A stretch of 64,000 nt of DNA from positions 20,223 through 84,222 of the forward strand of contig JAFGHX010000166.1 in assembly GCA_016929905.1 (NCBI GenBank), read 5' to 3'. The DNA is from Kiritimatiellia bacterium (GTDB lineage Bacteria > Verrucomicrobiota > Kiritimatiellia > JAFGHX01). Position numbers and translations under genes: made by a program. Under the pieces are notes generated by a model. It saw nothing but the letters and a program-made list of their open reading frames with translations, was not told where the DNA came from and made no database searches. The stretch's first letter is position 1, and each line of letters starts with the position of its first letter. This document shows, in pieces, positions 1 through 9,923 of this stretch.

Positions 1-92
1 CGCCGGGTGATGCGCGCCGCGCCCGCCGCCCCGCCAATCTCATCCAAGGCCCTCAAAATGGCCTGTTTCGCCCGCTCCGTGCGCGTCGACAT
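1..92 (-). CDS. N-terminal fragment of an unidentified protein, cut by the window edge
   Basis: An ATG at 92-90 opens a leftward frame that stays open for 30 codons to the edge. It is preceded by a strong purine-rich ribosome binding site (GGAGGGGGAGG at about -8 to -18). The visible residues begin MSTRTERAKQAILRALDEIG, an amphipathic helix followed by a Gly/Ala turn, which resembles the first helix of a winged-helix regulator. That resemblance is only suggestive. The gene would be divergent from gdhA and share its upstream region, including the palindrome at 205-226. Confidence 0.45.
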   Translation of the reverse strand, partial: MSTRTERAKQAILRALDEIGGAAGAARITR

Positions 93-204
93 CCTGCGGC
101 CTCCCCCTCCTTTTCTCCCTGCATCGTCTTGCCGCTATTCGGCCCCCTGCGTACGGCCTGCTCCAGCCGAAGCACCAGCCACACCCGGTTCCCAAGACAT
201 CCCC

Positions 205-226
205 AATACGGCAAATATGCCGTATT
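205..226. promoter_or_regulatory. 22-bp perfect palindrome upstream of gdhA
   Basis: Two 9-bp arms flank a 4-base AATA centre. The core CGGCAAATATGCCG (209-222) fits the pattern CGRCA-N4-TGYCG shared with the two sites upstream of amtB at 24024-24067. It lies about 65-75 bp before the probable gdhA promoter. Inferred to be an operator of the same nitrogen-responsive regulator, or of the divergent gene at 1-92. Confidence 0.55.
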
Positions 227-234
227 ATGTTTAT

Positions 235-1695
<1,461 letters not shown>

Positions 1696-1700
1696 TCGTT

Positions 1701-1717
1701 CCCGCGCCCCGCGCGGG
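1701..1717 (+). terminator. GC hairpin after gdhA
   Basis: A 7-bp perfect stem (CCCGCGC / GCGCGGG) with a CCC loop starts 6 bp after the gdhA stop. There is no T tract, so intrinsic termination is uncertain. Confidence 0.4.
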
Positions 1718-2103
1718 CAGCGGCAACGGCACGTTCCTGCAACCGGCCAACCGGACGGGCGGAAGGGGGTTTGTCCGGCGGCGGCGGCCCTTTCGTGGTT
1801 GACACCTCCACGTCGATGTCAGAAACTGTCCGGGATTTGCTGGACTGGGGCAGGGCCACTCGGGGTGAAGCGCACCAACAGGCCTCATCGACAGGAGCGG
1901 AATCTCCCGGGCTGGCGCCGGCCGTCGTGCCGTGCGGCACCGGTTCTCCATACCTCCGACCCACCGACACCGGGTTGCGCGTCGAGCGGGCTGTTGGGCA
2001 TTCGAGCCGGCGTCCTGGGGTCAAGTTTGTCCCCGTCCGTTGGATTGGCGCCCCACGCCGCAACACCCCGTTGCGGGCGGCACGGAGCGCGAGGGGAAGG
2101 TGC
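1718..2103 (+). other. 386-bp intergenic stretch before the redox module
   Basis: No convincing gene is seen. A TTGACA at 1799-1804 is a candidate -35, but the hexamer 17 bp downstream (GAAACT) is weak. A short palindrome GTGCCGTGCGGCAC lies near 1928-1941. The frame of the next gene is open through much of this region, but its translation there is low-complexity and unlike NuoE proteins. Confidence 0.4.
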
Positions 2104-2568
2104 ATGCAGGGCGGCGGGCCAGATGCGAACATAGGCGCGGTGCTCAGTTCATATGCGCGCGAGCGTGACGAGCTGATCCCCATGCTGCAGGCCGTCCAGG
2201 CTTCCTTCGGCTACATCTCCGAACAGGCCGTCAGCGAGATTGCCTGCCGGCTCGACATCTCGGAGAACGACGTCTACGGGGTGGCGACCTTCTACACCCA
2301 ATTCCGGTTCACCCGGCCGGGCGACCACATCGTCAAAGTCTGCCAGGGCACAGCCTGTCACGTGCGCGGGGGCAAGCGCATCATGAACGAAGTGTGCAAG
2401 CTGCTCGGCATTCGGCCGGGCGAGACAACGCCCGACTACAAGTTCAGCCTCGAACGTGTCGCCTGTTTCGGATCCTGTGCCCTGTCCCCCGTCGTGGTGG
2501 TAGACGGCAAGGTGTACGGACGGATGACCGTTGAGAAGGTCAGGCAACTTCTCAGGGCAATCGAATGA
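2104..2568 (+). CDS. NuoE/HydC-like [2Fe-2S] subunit of an NAD(P)-linked redox complex
   Basis: A thioredoxin-fold electron-transfer subunit that passes electrons to or from the flavin subunit encoded next. Four cluster ligands are visible at Cys80, Cys85, Cys121 and Cys125 (patterns CQGTAC and CFGSC), in a protein of 154 residues, normal for the 24-kDa NuoE family core. I chose the ATG at 2104 because GAGGGGAAGG lies just upstream and the homologous helix bundle begins soon after; the frame stays open much further upstream but looks non-coding. It overlaps the next gene by 4 bp (ATGA), so the two are translationally coupled. First gene of the four-gene module ending at 9801. A paralogue with identical cysteine positions is encoded at 48258-48758. 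Confidence 0.88.
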   Translation: MQGGGPDANIGAVLSSYARERDELIPMLQAVQASFGYISEQAVSEIACRLDISENDVYGVATFYTQFRFTRPGDHIVKVCQGTACHVRGGKRIMNEVCKLLGIRPGETTPDYKFSLERVACFGSCALSPVVVVDGKVYGRMTVEKVRQLLRAIE

Positions 2569-5500
2569 CGTTTCAACAGATCCAGGAGAGGGCCGCAGCG
2601 GCGTGGGCGCGCTTCAACCGCATCGAGCGCCCGCGCCTTGTCGTGGGTGCCGTCACGTGCGGGCGCGCCGCGGGCGCGCTTGATGTGCGCGCGGCTTTCG
2701 AAAGGGAGCTTGCCGCGCGGTCCGTGGCGGCGGATTTCCATGAGGTGGGCTGTCTGGGCATGTGTTATGCCGAACCACTGGTCGAGATCGGCCTGCCGGA
2801 CGGCCGGCGCGTCCTGTACGGCGACCTGACCGCGGAGCGCGTCGCGGAGCTGACGGAGAGCTTCATCCTCAACGGCGATCCCCGGCCCGATCTTGCCCTG
2901 GCCACCTTCGGGGATGTGGCGTGCGCGCCGATCCCTTCGTTTTCCGAACTGCCGATGATCGCCCCGCAAGTTCGGATCGTGCTGAGAAACGCCGGGCTGA
3001 TCGATCCGCAGAGCGTCGACCACTACATAGCCCGGGGCGGGTACTCGGGACTGGCGAAGGCTCTGAAGATGACGCCCGCGGCCGTGATCGAGGAAGTCAG
3101 GCGCAGCGGGCTGCGGGGACGGGGCGGCGCCGGGTTTCCGACGGGCACGAAGTGGGGCTTCGCGAGAAAGGCAGCCGGCGAGCTCAAGTACGTGGTCTGC
3201 AACGCGGACGAAGGGGACCCCGGCGCCTTCATGGACCGCTCGGTGCTGGAGAGCGACCCGCATGCGGTGCTGGAGGGGCTGGTGATCGCCGCCTATGCCG
3301 TTGGGGCTTCACACGGCTATGTGTACGTACGGGCGGAGTATCCGCTGGCTATCGAAAGGCTGCGCACGGCGATCCGGCAGATGGAGGAACTCGGGTTCCT
3401 GGGCGAACGGATCATGGGCACGGAGTTCTCGTTCGCCGTGAGGATCAAGGAGGGGGCCGGCGCGTTTGTTTGCGGCGAGGAGACCGCGTTGATGGCGTCC
3501 ATTGAGGGCCGGCGCGGCGCGCCGCGGCCGCGGCCGCCGTTTCCGGCGAATTCGGGGCTGCACGGCAAGCCGACAAACATCAACAACGTCGAGACGCTGG
3601 CCAACGTCTCGGCCATACTGGCCAGCGGCGCCGATTGGTTCACGCAGTACGGCACGCAGCAGAGCCGGGGCACCAAGACGTTCGCGCTGGCCGGCAAGAT
3701 CAACCGGACGGGTCTGATCGAAGTGCCGATGGGCATGAAACTGCGCGATGTCATCTTTCAGATCGGCGGCGGCATCCCGGACGGCAAACCGTTCAAGGCG
3801 GTCCAGACAGGCGGACCCTCCGGCGGGTGCATACCGGCCGAGTTGCTGGACCTCCCGGTCGACTACGAGGAGCTCACAAAGGCCGGATCGATCATGGGGT
3901 CCGGCGGCATGATCGTGATGGATGAAGAGTCGTGCATGGTCGACGTGACCAAGTACTTCCTGGAGTTCACGCACAGCGAATCCTGCGGCAAGTGCATCCC
4001 CTGCCGGATGGGTTCGCAACACCTGCTTCGCATTCTGGGAGAAATCACCGCAGGCGCGGGCCGTCCGGAGCACATTGCGGTTCTGGAGAAGCTGGCGAAA
4101 ACAGTCAAATCGGGCTCCTTGTGCGGGCTGGGGCAAACTCTGCCCAATCCGGTTCTGAACACGCTGCGTTATTTCCGCAACGAATTCGAGGAGCACGTCA
4201 TTCGGAAGCGGTGTGATGCGCTCGTGTGCAAAGGCATCATTTCGTCGCCCTGTCAGTATACCTGCCCCATCCATCAGGACGTCCCGGCCTACATGGGCTA
4301 TCTGGCGCAGGGCGAGTTCGACCGCGCCATAGCGGTCATCCGCCGCGAGAATCCGTTTCCCGGAATATGCGGCCGGGTCTGCCCGCACCCCTGCGAGGAA
4401 CGCTGCGAAGCCGGCAAGCATGGCGAGCCCATTGCCATCCGCGCGCTGAAGCGATTCGCGGCGGACTACGAGTTGAAGCGGGGCGCCCGCCCGGCACGGG
4501 CGGCGGTGCGTTACGAGGAGAAGGTGGCCGTCGTTGGGGCCGGGCCGGCGGGACTTACGGCGGCTTACTACCTGACGCTGAAGGGCTATGCCTGCACGGT
4601 GTTCGAGGCGCTGCCGGTCGCGGGCGGCATGCTGGCGGTCGGCATTCCCGACTATCGGCTGCCGCCGGCGATCCTGGCTGCGGAGATCGCCTACATTCGG
4701 GAAACCGGCGTGGCGATCCGGCTCAACGCCGCGCTGGGCCGGGATTTCACGCTGAAGAGCCTGTCCGAAGAGGGGTACAGAGCGGTCTTCATCGCGACGG
4801 GCGCGCACAAGCCCGTCGAGCTGCGGATCCCGGGTGCCGAGCACCCGGCGGTGATTCCGGGTGTTGAATTCCTGCGGCGCGTGAACGCCGGGGAGAACGC
4901 GGCGGTTGGGGCTCGAGTCGCCGTGATCGGGGGCGGCAACGTGGCGATCGACTCCGCCCGCTCGGCCGTGCGGCTGGGGTGCAAAGAGGTCTTCATCGTC
5001 TACAGGCGAGCGCGGGAGCAGATGCCCGCGTTGCCGGAGGAACTGCGGCAGCTGGAGGAAGAGGACATCCGCATAGAGTTCCTGGCCGGTCCGGTGAAGG
5101 CGGTGATCGAGAACGGCACGTTCAAGGGAGTCGAATGCATTCGAATGGAGCTGGGCGAACCGGATGCCAGCGGCCGGCGCCGTCCGGTTCCGGTTGACGG
5201 GTCTGAATTCTTCATCGCCTGCGACAACCTCATCTCGGCGATCAGCCAGTCGCCCGATGCGGAGCTCCTGAAACAGGCGGGACTGCCCGTGACGGACTGG
5301 GGCACAATCCAGGCCGACCCGGAGACGCTGCAGACGGAGCGGGCCGGGGTTTTCGCAGGCGGCGATGCCGTGGCGGGTCCGGCCAACGTGGTGACGGCGA
5401 TTGCCCACGGAAAGCGCGCGGCGATCAGCATCGATCAGCACCTGCGCGGCGCGCGAGTCGCGAAGGAATACCGGCCGGTCCGGCCGGCCGTGCAGGTAGA

Positions 5501-5684
5501 CCCCGTTGAACTGACCGACGAGGAGCTCGAGCAGCTTGCGCGGCCGGTGATGCCGGCGGCGGCGCCGGCCGAGCGTTGCGCGGATTTTCGCGAGGTGGAG
5601 GGCGGGTTGAGCGAGGCGACGGCCGTGCTGGAGGCCAAACGCTGCCTGCGCTGCGACCTCGAGGCGGCCATGGAGAGCGCATGA
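2565..5684 (+). CDS. NuoF-like NADH/FMN subunit fused to a GltD/NfnB-like FAD domain
   Basis: A 1039-residue fusion. Residues about 25-115 are a thioredoxin-like [2Fe-2S] domain (cysteines 32, 63, 67). Residues about 130-545 are NuoF-like: glycine-rich FMN/NADH motif GRGGAGFPTG at 185-194, and [4Fe-4S] ligands in SCGKCIPC (474, 477, 480) with Cys520. From about 550 it is a glutamate-synthase-small-subunit/NfnB-type module: cysteine-rich FeS domain (CQYTCP, CGRVCPHPCEERC), FAD motif GAGPAG at 658-663, NAD(P)H motif GGGNVA at 789-794 and the typical FAGGDAVAGP. The GltD part replaces the two-[4Fe-4S] tail normally found on HydB-type proteins. The protein should therefore have one NADH/FMN site and one NAD(P)H/FAD site, the hallmark of a transhydrogenase or bifurcating enzyme. 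The function is inferred. Confidence 0.88.
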   Translation: MTFQQIQERAAAAWARFNRIERPRLVVGAVTCGRAAGALDVRAAFERELAARSVAADFHEVGCLGMCYAEPLVEIGLPDGRRVLYGDLTAERVAELTESFILNGDPRPDLALATFGDVACAPIPSFSELPMIAPQVRIVLRNAGLIDPQSVDHYIARGGYSGLAKALKMTPAAVIEEVRRSGLRGRGGAGFPTGTKWGFARKAAGELKYVVCNADEGDPGAFMDRSVLESDPHAVLEGLVIAAYAVGASHGYVYVRAEYPLAIERLRTAIRQMEELGFLGERIMGTEFSFAVRIKEGAGAFVCGEETALMASIEGRRGAPRPRPPFPANSGLHGKPTNINNVETLANVSAILASGADWFTQYGTQQSRGTKTFALAGKINRTGLIEVPMGMKLRDVIFQIGGGIPDGKPFKAVQTGGPSGGCIPAELLDLPVDYEELTKAGSIMGSGGMIVMDEESCMVDVTKYFLEFTHSESCGKCIPCRMGSQHLLRILGEITAGAGRPEHIAVLEKLAKTVKSGSLCGLGQTLPNPVLNTLRYFRNEFEEHVIRKRCDALVCKGIISSPCQYTCPIHQDVPAYMGYLAQGEFDRAIAVIRRENPFPGICGRVCPHPCEERCEAGKHGEPIAIRALKRFAADYELKRGARPARAAVRYEEKVAVVGAGPAGLTAAYYLTLKGYACTVFEALPVAGGMLAVGIPDYRLPPAILAAEIAYIRETGVAIRLNAALGRDFTLKSLSEEGYRAVFIATGAHKPVELRIPGAEHPAVIPGVEFLRRVNAGENAAVGARVAVIGGGNVAIDSARSAVRLGCKEVFIVYRRAREQMPALPEELRQLEEEDIRIEFLAGPVKAVIENGTFKGVECIRMELGEPDASGRRRPVPVDGSEFFIACDNLISAISQSPDAELLKQAGLPVTDWGTIQADPETLQTERAGVFAGGDAVAGPANVVTAIAHGKRAAISIDQHLRGARVAKEYRPVRPAVQVDPVELTDEELEQLARPVMPAAAPAERCADFREVEGGLSEATAVLEAKRCLRCDLEAAMESA

Positions 5685-5700
5685 GTTGGCGAGACGGGTT

Positions 5701-8232
5701 ATGAGCAAGCTGGCGCTGACAATTGACGGGAAGCCGGTCAAGGCCGACCCGGGCGATACGGTACTCGAAGCGGCCCGCAAGGGTGGAATCGAGATCCCGT
5801 CGCTGTGTGCGCACCCGGCGCTTGAACCGTACGGCGCATGCCGGTTGTGTATTGTCGAGATCGAGGGGTTGCGCGGCTTCCCGACTGCCTGCACGACCCC
5901 GGCTGCGGACGGAATGGTCGTACGGACGAACACGCCCGACGTGCGCGAACTGCGCCGGGAAATCCTGAAGCTGCTGCTCAGCGGCCACACAAGCCCGTGC
6001 CTGGTCTGCCTGCACAGGAAGCAGTGCGAGACGTATCGGCCGAACCCGACAAAGTCGGGCAAGACGACGCGCTGCGCCCTGTGCGGGAACCGCGCAACCT
6101 GTGAACTCCGGCGGCTTGCCGACGAACTGGAAATCGACGAGATGGAAGTGCCGATCCTGTACCGAAACCTGGATGTCGAACGCAGCGACCCGTTCATGGA
6201 CCGGGACTACAACCTGTGCATTCTCTGCGGACGATGCGTCCGGATCTGCGAGAAACTGCACGGCAAGAGCGCCATTGCGTTCGTGGAACGCGGCAGTGCG
6301 TCACGGATCGGCACCGCGTTCCTGCGTGATCACACGCAAGCGGAATGCCGGTTCTGCGGGGCCTGCGTCGATATCTGCCCAACCGGCGCACTTGCGGACC
6401 GGTTCGCCAAGTGGCAGGGCATCCCGGACAGCGAGACGGAGACCTCCTGCGTCCTCTGCCCGCTGGGCTGCCGGGTCGTGTTAAAGGCGGGACAAGGCCG
6501 CATCATCGGCGCGCGCGCCACGGCACCGGCGCGCGACGCGCGCGTCTGCGCCATTGGCCGTTTTGTCCTTCCGCAGCTCTTTGACAGCCCCAACCGGCTG
6601 CGGACACATCGTGTCCGGATTCCGGACGGCCTGCGCGACGCGACCTACGAGGAGGCGGTGGCGGCGGCGGCCGAACGGCTCACGGCGGTCAAAGGGGCCG
6701 GTTTTGCCCTGATCGCCCACCCGGCCGCGACGCGGGAAGACCGGTACGTCATGCGCAAATTCACGCGGGAGGTGATGGGGTCGGAACACGTCGGCGTCTG
6801 CGCCGCCGGTGAAGGCGGATCGATGCAGGCTCCGCCGGCCATTCTGGGTGCCCTGCGTGACGGCACGGTGAAGGCCGTTTATGCGACGGGCGACTATCTC
6901 GATTCTTCGTTGGCCGGCACGCTCACGTGCGCGATCGCGGCCGACATGTTCCGCTCCCCGTGGGCGGAATCCGCCGACGTCGTGTTCGCCGTCGCCGCGC
7001 TGGGCGAGGTGAGCGGGACGTTTCTGGCCGCCTCCGGCGAGAAGAGGCGCCTGTCCGCCGCTGTTCCGGCGCCCGAACCGCTCAAGCCGGACTGGCAGAT
7101 CCTTTGCGACATCGGCCGCGCCATGGGCGCGGCGGGCTTCGACTTCGAGTCGGCCGAGGCGGTGGGCAGGGCACTTGACGCAACGCCGCCTGCGGAACAG
7201 GCGCCGGCGGCGCCGGATCCCTCCCCGCTGGACGACGTATCGGCGCTGCCGCGCTTCTATCGCGGCCACCGCTTGACGGATCTCGTGTGCGCACTGGCCG
7301 CGTTGGCGCGGGAGGGCGCCGAGCGGGAACAGGGCGAAGCCCCCGAGCCGGCGGCACACTCCGAGAGCGGGGACGCGGCGCGCATGCCGTTCCAGATCGT
7401 CTCGAAGACGGAGTTGGTCCCGAACACGGCCATGGTTACCGTCTACGCACCCGTGGTGGCGGAAAAATGCAGGCCCGGTCAGTTTGTGATCGGGATGGCC
7501 AACGAACGGTCGGAACGGATCCCCTATACACCCGCGGACTGGGACGCCGAAGCGGGTACGGTTACCATCAACGTACTCGAGCGCGGGCGGTCCAGCCGCG
7601 AAATGAGCCTGCTCGGCACAGGCGATCGTCTCGCGCATTTCGTCGGCCCGCTCGGCAGGCCGATTGAGATCAAGAACTACGGCACCGTCCTGTGCGGCGG
7701 CGGTTGCTACGGCGTCGGCGGCATGCTCCCTATCGCCCGCGCCCTGAAGGAAGCGGGCAACCGGGTGATCGTCGTCGCGGAAGCGGCGAGCCACTATCTG
7801 CTGTACTGGCAGGACAAGCTGGCGGGGCAATGTGATGAGCTGATTGCGGCCACCAAGGACGGCTCGAAAGGCATCAAGGGTGGTGTACAGGAGGCACTCG
7901 CGCTGCTGGTCGCGCGCGGCGAGAAGATCGATCAGGCCTTCATTTCCGGATGCACCTTCATGATGATGCTTGTTTCCGAAGCCACCAAGGCGCAGGGGAT
8001 TCCCACATTGACGGCGATGAACCCGATCATGCTGGACGGGACCGGCATGTGCGGCGCCTGCCGTGTGACGATGGGCGACGAGACGAAATTCGCGTGCGTG
8101 GACGGCCCGTTCCTGGACGGACACCAGATCGATTGGATCCAGCTCCTGCAGCGGCAGGCGGCGTTCGGCCGAGAGGAAGTGGACGCGCTGCCGCAGGAAC
8201 CGGCACATCGGCACCGGTGCCACACGCTGTAG
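5701..8232 (+). CDS. NuoG/HndD-like iron-sulfur protein fused to an NfnA/SudB-like ferredoxin:NADP reductase domain
   Basis: An 843-residue fusion. The N-terminus is a plant-type [2Fe-2S] domain (CAHPAL, ACRLC), then a His/Cys [4Fe-4S] segment (HTSPCLVC), a further cysteine-rich stretch, two ferredoxin-type [4Fe-4S] sites (CILCGRCVRIC, CRFCGACVDIC) and a CVLCPLGC motif that opens a shortened molybdopterin-oxidoreductase-like domain with no visible catalytic centre. From about residue 555 it is NfnA/SudB-like: the ERIPYTPADWD flavin region, nucleotide-binding GGGCYGVGG and the C-terminal MCGACRVT plus FACVDGP [2Fe-2S] ligands. There is no FeFe-hydrogenase H-cluster domain. ATG 5701 is preferred over a TTG at 5686; no strong SD is visible. 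It lies 16 bp after the previous gene. Confidence 0.85.
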   Translation: MSKLALTIDGKPVKADPGDTVLEAARKGGIEIPSLCAHPALEPYGACRLCIVEIEGLRGFPTACTTPAADGMVVRTNTPDVRELRREILKLLLSGHTSPCLVCLHRKQCETYRPNPTKSGKTTRCALCGNRATCELRRLADELEIDEMEVPILYRNLDVERSDPFMDRDYNLCILCGRCVRICEKLHGKSAIAFVERGSASRIGTAFLRDHTQAECRFCGACVDICPTGALADRFAKWQGIPDSETETSCVLCPLGCRVVLKAGQGRIIGARATAPARDARVCAIGRFVLPQLFDSPNRLRTHRVRIPDGLRDATYEEAVAAAAERLTAVKGAGFALIAHPAATREDRYVMRKFTREVMGSEHVGVCAAGEGGSMQAPPAILGALRDGTVKAVYATGDYLDSSLAGTLTCAIAADMFRSPWAESADVVFAVAALGEVSGTFLAASGEKRRLSAAVPAPEPLKPDWQILCDIGRAMGAAGFDFESAEAVGRALDATPPAEQAPAAPDPSPLDDVSALPRFYRGHRLTDLVCALAALAREGAEREQGEAPEPAAHSESGDAARMPFQIVSKTELVPNTAMVTVYAPVVAEKCRPGQFVIGMANERSERIPYTPADWDAEAGTVTINVLERGRSSREMSLLGTGDRLAHFVGPLGRPIEIKNYGTVLCGGGCYGVGGMLPIARALKEAGNRVIVVAEAASHYLLYWQDKLAGQCDELIAATKDGSKGIKGGVQEALALLVARGEKIDQAFISGCTFMMMLVSEATKAQGIPTLTAMNPIMLDGTGMCGACRVTMGDETKFACVDGPFLDGHQIDWIQLLQRQAAFGREEVDALPQEPAHRHRCHTL

Positions 8233-8250
8233 ACACCTGAGGACACCACG

Positions 8251-8372
8251 AGAAGGGAAGGGTGGAAGAATGGAAGAATGGAAGGTTGAAGTGCCCGGCG
8301 GGACGCGGCGGCAAGCGAAGCGTGTCGCCGTACTCTTCGACTCTTCCAGCCTTCCATTCGTCCACCCCTTTG
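8251..8372. repeat. GGAAG-rich inverted-repeat element, copy 1
   Basis: The left arm reads GGTGGAAGAATGGAAG and the right arm CTTCCATTCGTCCACC, near-complements across about 75 bp. Similar GGAAG/CTTCC elements occupy gaps at 37077-37255 and 41819-41931. They lie only between genes and look like small non-coding mobile or hairpin elements. Confidence 0.6.
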
Positions 8373-8400
8373 CGCCTGAGCCGCAGCCCCGCGGGGAACG

Positions 8401-9801
8401 ATGAACGTCAAGGACAGAATGCAGATCCCCCGGCAGAAGATGCCGGAGCAGGACGCGCTGAAGCGGCGTCACAACTTCGACGAAGTCCCGTACGGGTTCG
8501 ACGAGGAGACGGCGATCCGCGAAGCGCAACGGTGCCTGAAGTGCAAGAAGCCGTCCTGCGTGGCGGGCTGTCCCGTCAACATCGACATACCGGGCTTCGT
8601 CGCGCTGATCGAGGAGGGCAAATTCGCAGAAGCCGCGCGCAAGCTGAAGGAGCAGAACAGCCTGCCGGCGGTAACCGGCCGCGTCTGCCCGCAGGAAACG
8701 CAGTGCGAATGCAAATGCGTCCTGGCCAAGAAGGGCGACCCGGTCAGCATCGGGCGGCTGGAGCGGTTTGCCGCGGACTACGAGCGCAAGAGCGGGAAGG
8801 TGGAACTGGCCGCAAAGGCGGCGCCGACCGGCAAGGGCGTGGCGATCATCGGCTGCGGCCCGGCCGGCCTCACGGTGGCGGGCGATCTGATCAAGCTGGG
8901 CCACGCCGTCACGATTTTCGAAGCGCTGCACGAGCCGGGCGGCGTGTTGATGTACGGGATTCCGGAGTTCCGGCTCCCGAAGGAAATCGTGCTGGCGGAA
9001 GTCGACTATCTGCAGCGGATGGGTGTCACGATACGCAAAGACTACGTCGTCGGCAAGGCGGCGACGATCGAGGAACTGCTGGCGACCGGCTATAACGCCG
9101 TATTCATCGGCAGCGGGGCGGGCCTGCCGATGTTCATGCGGATTCCGGGCGAGAACCTGGTCGGCGTCTACTCGGCGAACGAGTACCTGACCCGCTCGAA
9201 CCTGATGAAGGCGTTCCGCTTTCCCGAATACGGGACGGCGCCGATTCGGAGCCGCAAGGTCGTCGTGATCGGGGGCGGGAACGTCGCGATGGATTCGGCC
9301 CGAACCGCGCTGCGGCTCGGTGCGCAGTCCACGATCGTGTACCGGCGCAGTCGGAAGGAGATGCCGGCCCGCGACGAGGAGATCCATCATGCGGAGGAAG
9401 AGGGGGTCGAGTTCAAGCTGCTGACGAACCCGACCCGCGTCCTCGGGGACGAGCACGGCCGCGTGACGGGGCTTGAATGCCTGAAGATGGAACTCGGCGA
9501 ACCCGATGAAAGCGGCCGGCGGCGGCCGGTGCCGGTCGAAGGCTCGGAGTTCCTGATCGAAGCCGACACCGTCGTGCCGGCGCTCGGGAACCGGCCGAAC
9601 CCGCTCATCCCGCAGACCACCCCCGGCCTCAAGCTGACGAAGTGGAACACGATCGAGGTGGACGAGAACACGATGGCCACATCGATGCAGGGCGTCTTCG
9701 CCGGCGGCGACATCGTCAGCGGGGCGGCGACGGTCATCCTGGCCATGGGCCAGGGCAAGATCGCCGCAAAGGCGATGCACGAGTATCTGACCGGGACTTG
9801 A
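8401..9801 (+). CDS. NfnB/SudA-like NADPH-dependent flavoprotein (annotated elsewhere as GltA, homotetrameric glutamate synthase)
   Basis: 466 residues. The N-terminal cysteine-rich domain (CLKCKKPSCVAGCP, then CPQETQCECKC) holds FeS clusters. The FAD motif is GCGPAGLTVAG and the pyridine-nucleotide motif GGGNVAMDSA, with the C-terminal FAGGDIVSGAATV closing the FAD site. This is the family that includes NfnB of the electron-bifurcating NADH-dependent ferredoxin:NADP oxidoreductase and SudA. Because its usual partner NfnA is the C-terminal domain of the protein encoded just upstream, I favour an NfnB role over glutamate synthesis; a full gltBD exists separately at 12785-18901. GGGGAACG precedes the ATG. 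The gap to the upstream gene holds a repeat element. Confidence 0.85.
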   Translation: MNVKDRMQIPRQKMPEQDALKRRHNFDEVPYGFDEETAIREAQRCLKCKKPSCVAGCPVNIDIPGFVALIEEGKFAEAARKLKEQNSLPAVTGRVCPQETQCECKCVLAKKGDPVSIGRLERFAADYERKSGKVELAAKAAPTGKGVAIIGCGPAGLTVAGDLIKLGHAVTIFEALHEPGGVLMYGIPEFRLPKEIVLAEVDYLQRMGVTIRKDYVVGKAATIEELLATGYNAVFIGSGAGLPMFMRIPGENLVGVYSANEYLTRSNLMKAFRFPEYGTAPIRSRKVVVIGGGNVAMDSARTALRLGAQSTIVYRRSRKEMPARDEEIHHAEEEGVEFKLLTNPTRVLGDEHGRVTGLECLKMELGEPDESGRRRPVPVEGSEFLIEADTVVPALGNRPNPLIPQTTPGLKLTKWNTIEVDENTMATSMQGVFAGGDIVSGAATVILAMGQGKIAAKAMHEYLTGT

Positions 9802-9818
9802 CCGCAAACTCCCGCGGA

Positions 9819-9923
9819 GACTCGCCTCTCTTCCAACTTGCTCGAGAACCCGCCTTCGCTCAGATAGCTACGGCGGGCGCGGCTTACTCGGGGACTTGCC
9901 TCTCTTCCAACTTGCTCCAGAAC
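9819..9923. repeat. Pair of 31-bp direct repeats in a 320-bp gap
   Basis: Copies at 9819-9849 and 9893-9923 differ at two positions and share the core CCTCTCTTCCAACTTGCTC. Between them, CCCGCC (9849-9854) and GGCGGG (9872-9877) flank a TTCGCTCAGATAGCTAC stretch, a hairpin resembling interspersed repeats I recall from PVC-group genomes. The gap 9802-10121 holds no gene. Confidence 0.55.

Noticed and set aside
8401..9801. Calling this gene a true glutamate synthase
   Set aside because: It lacks any glutaminase or synthase domain, a full gltBD is present nearby, and its neighbours carry the matching NfnA domain.
3309..9807. Two very long minus-strand frames (962 and 1108 codons) under the redox module
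   Set aside because: Third-position GC creates stop-free antisense frames. The products have no recognisable motifs, and the plus strand encodes cofactor-binding proteins throughout.
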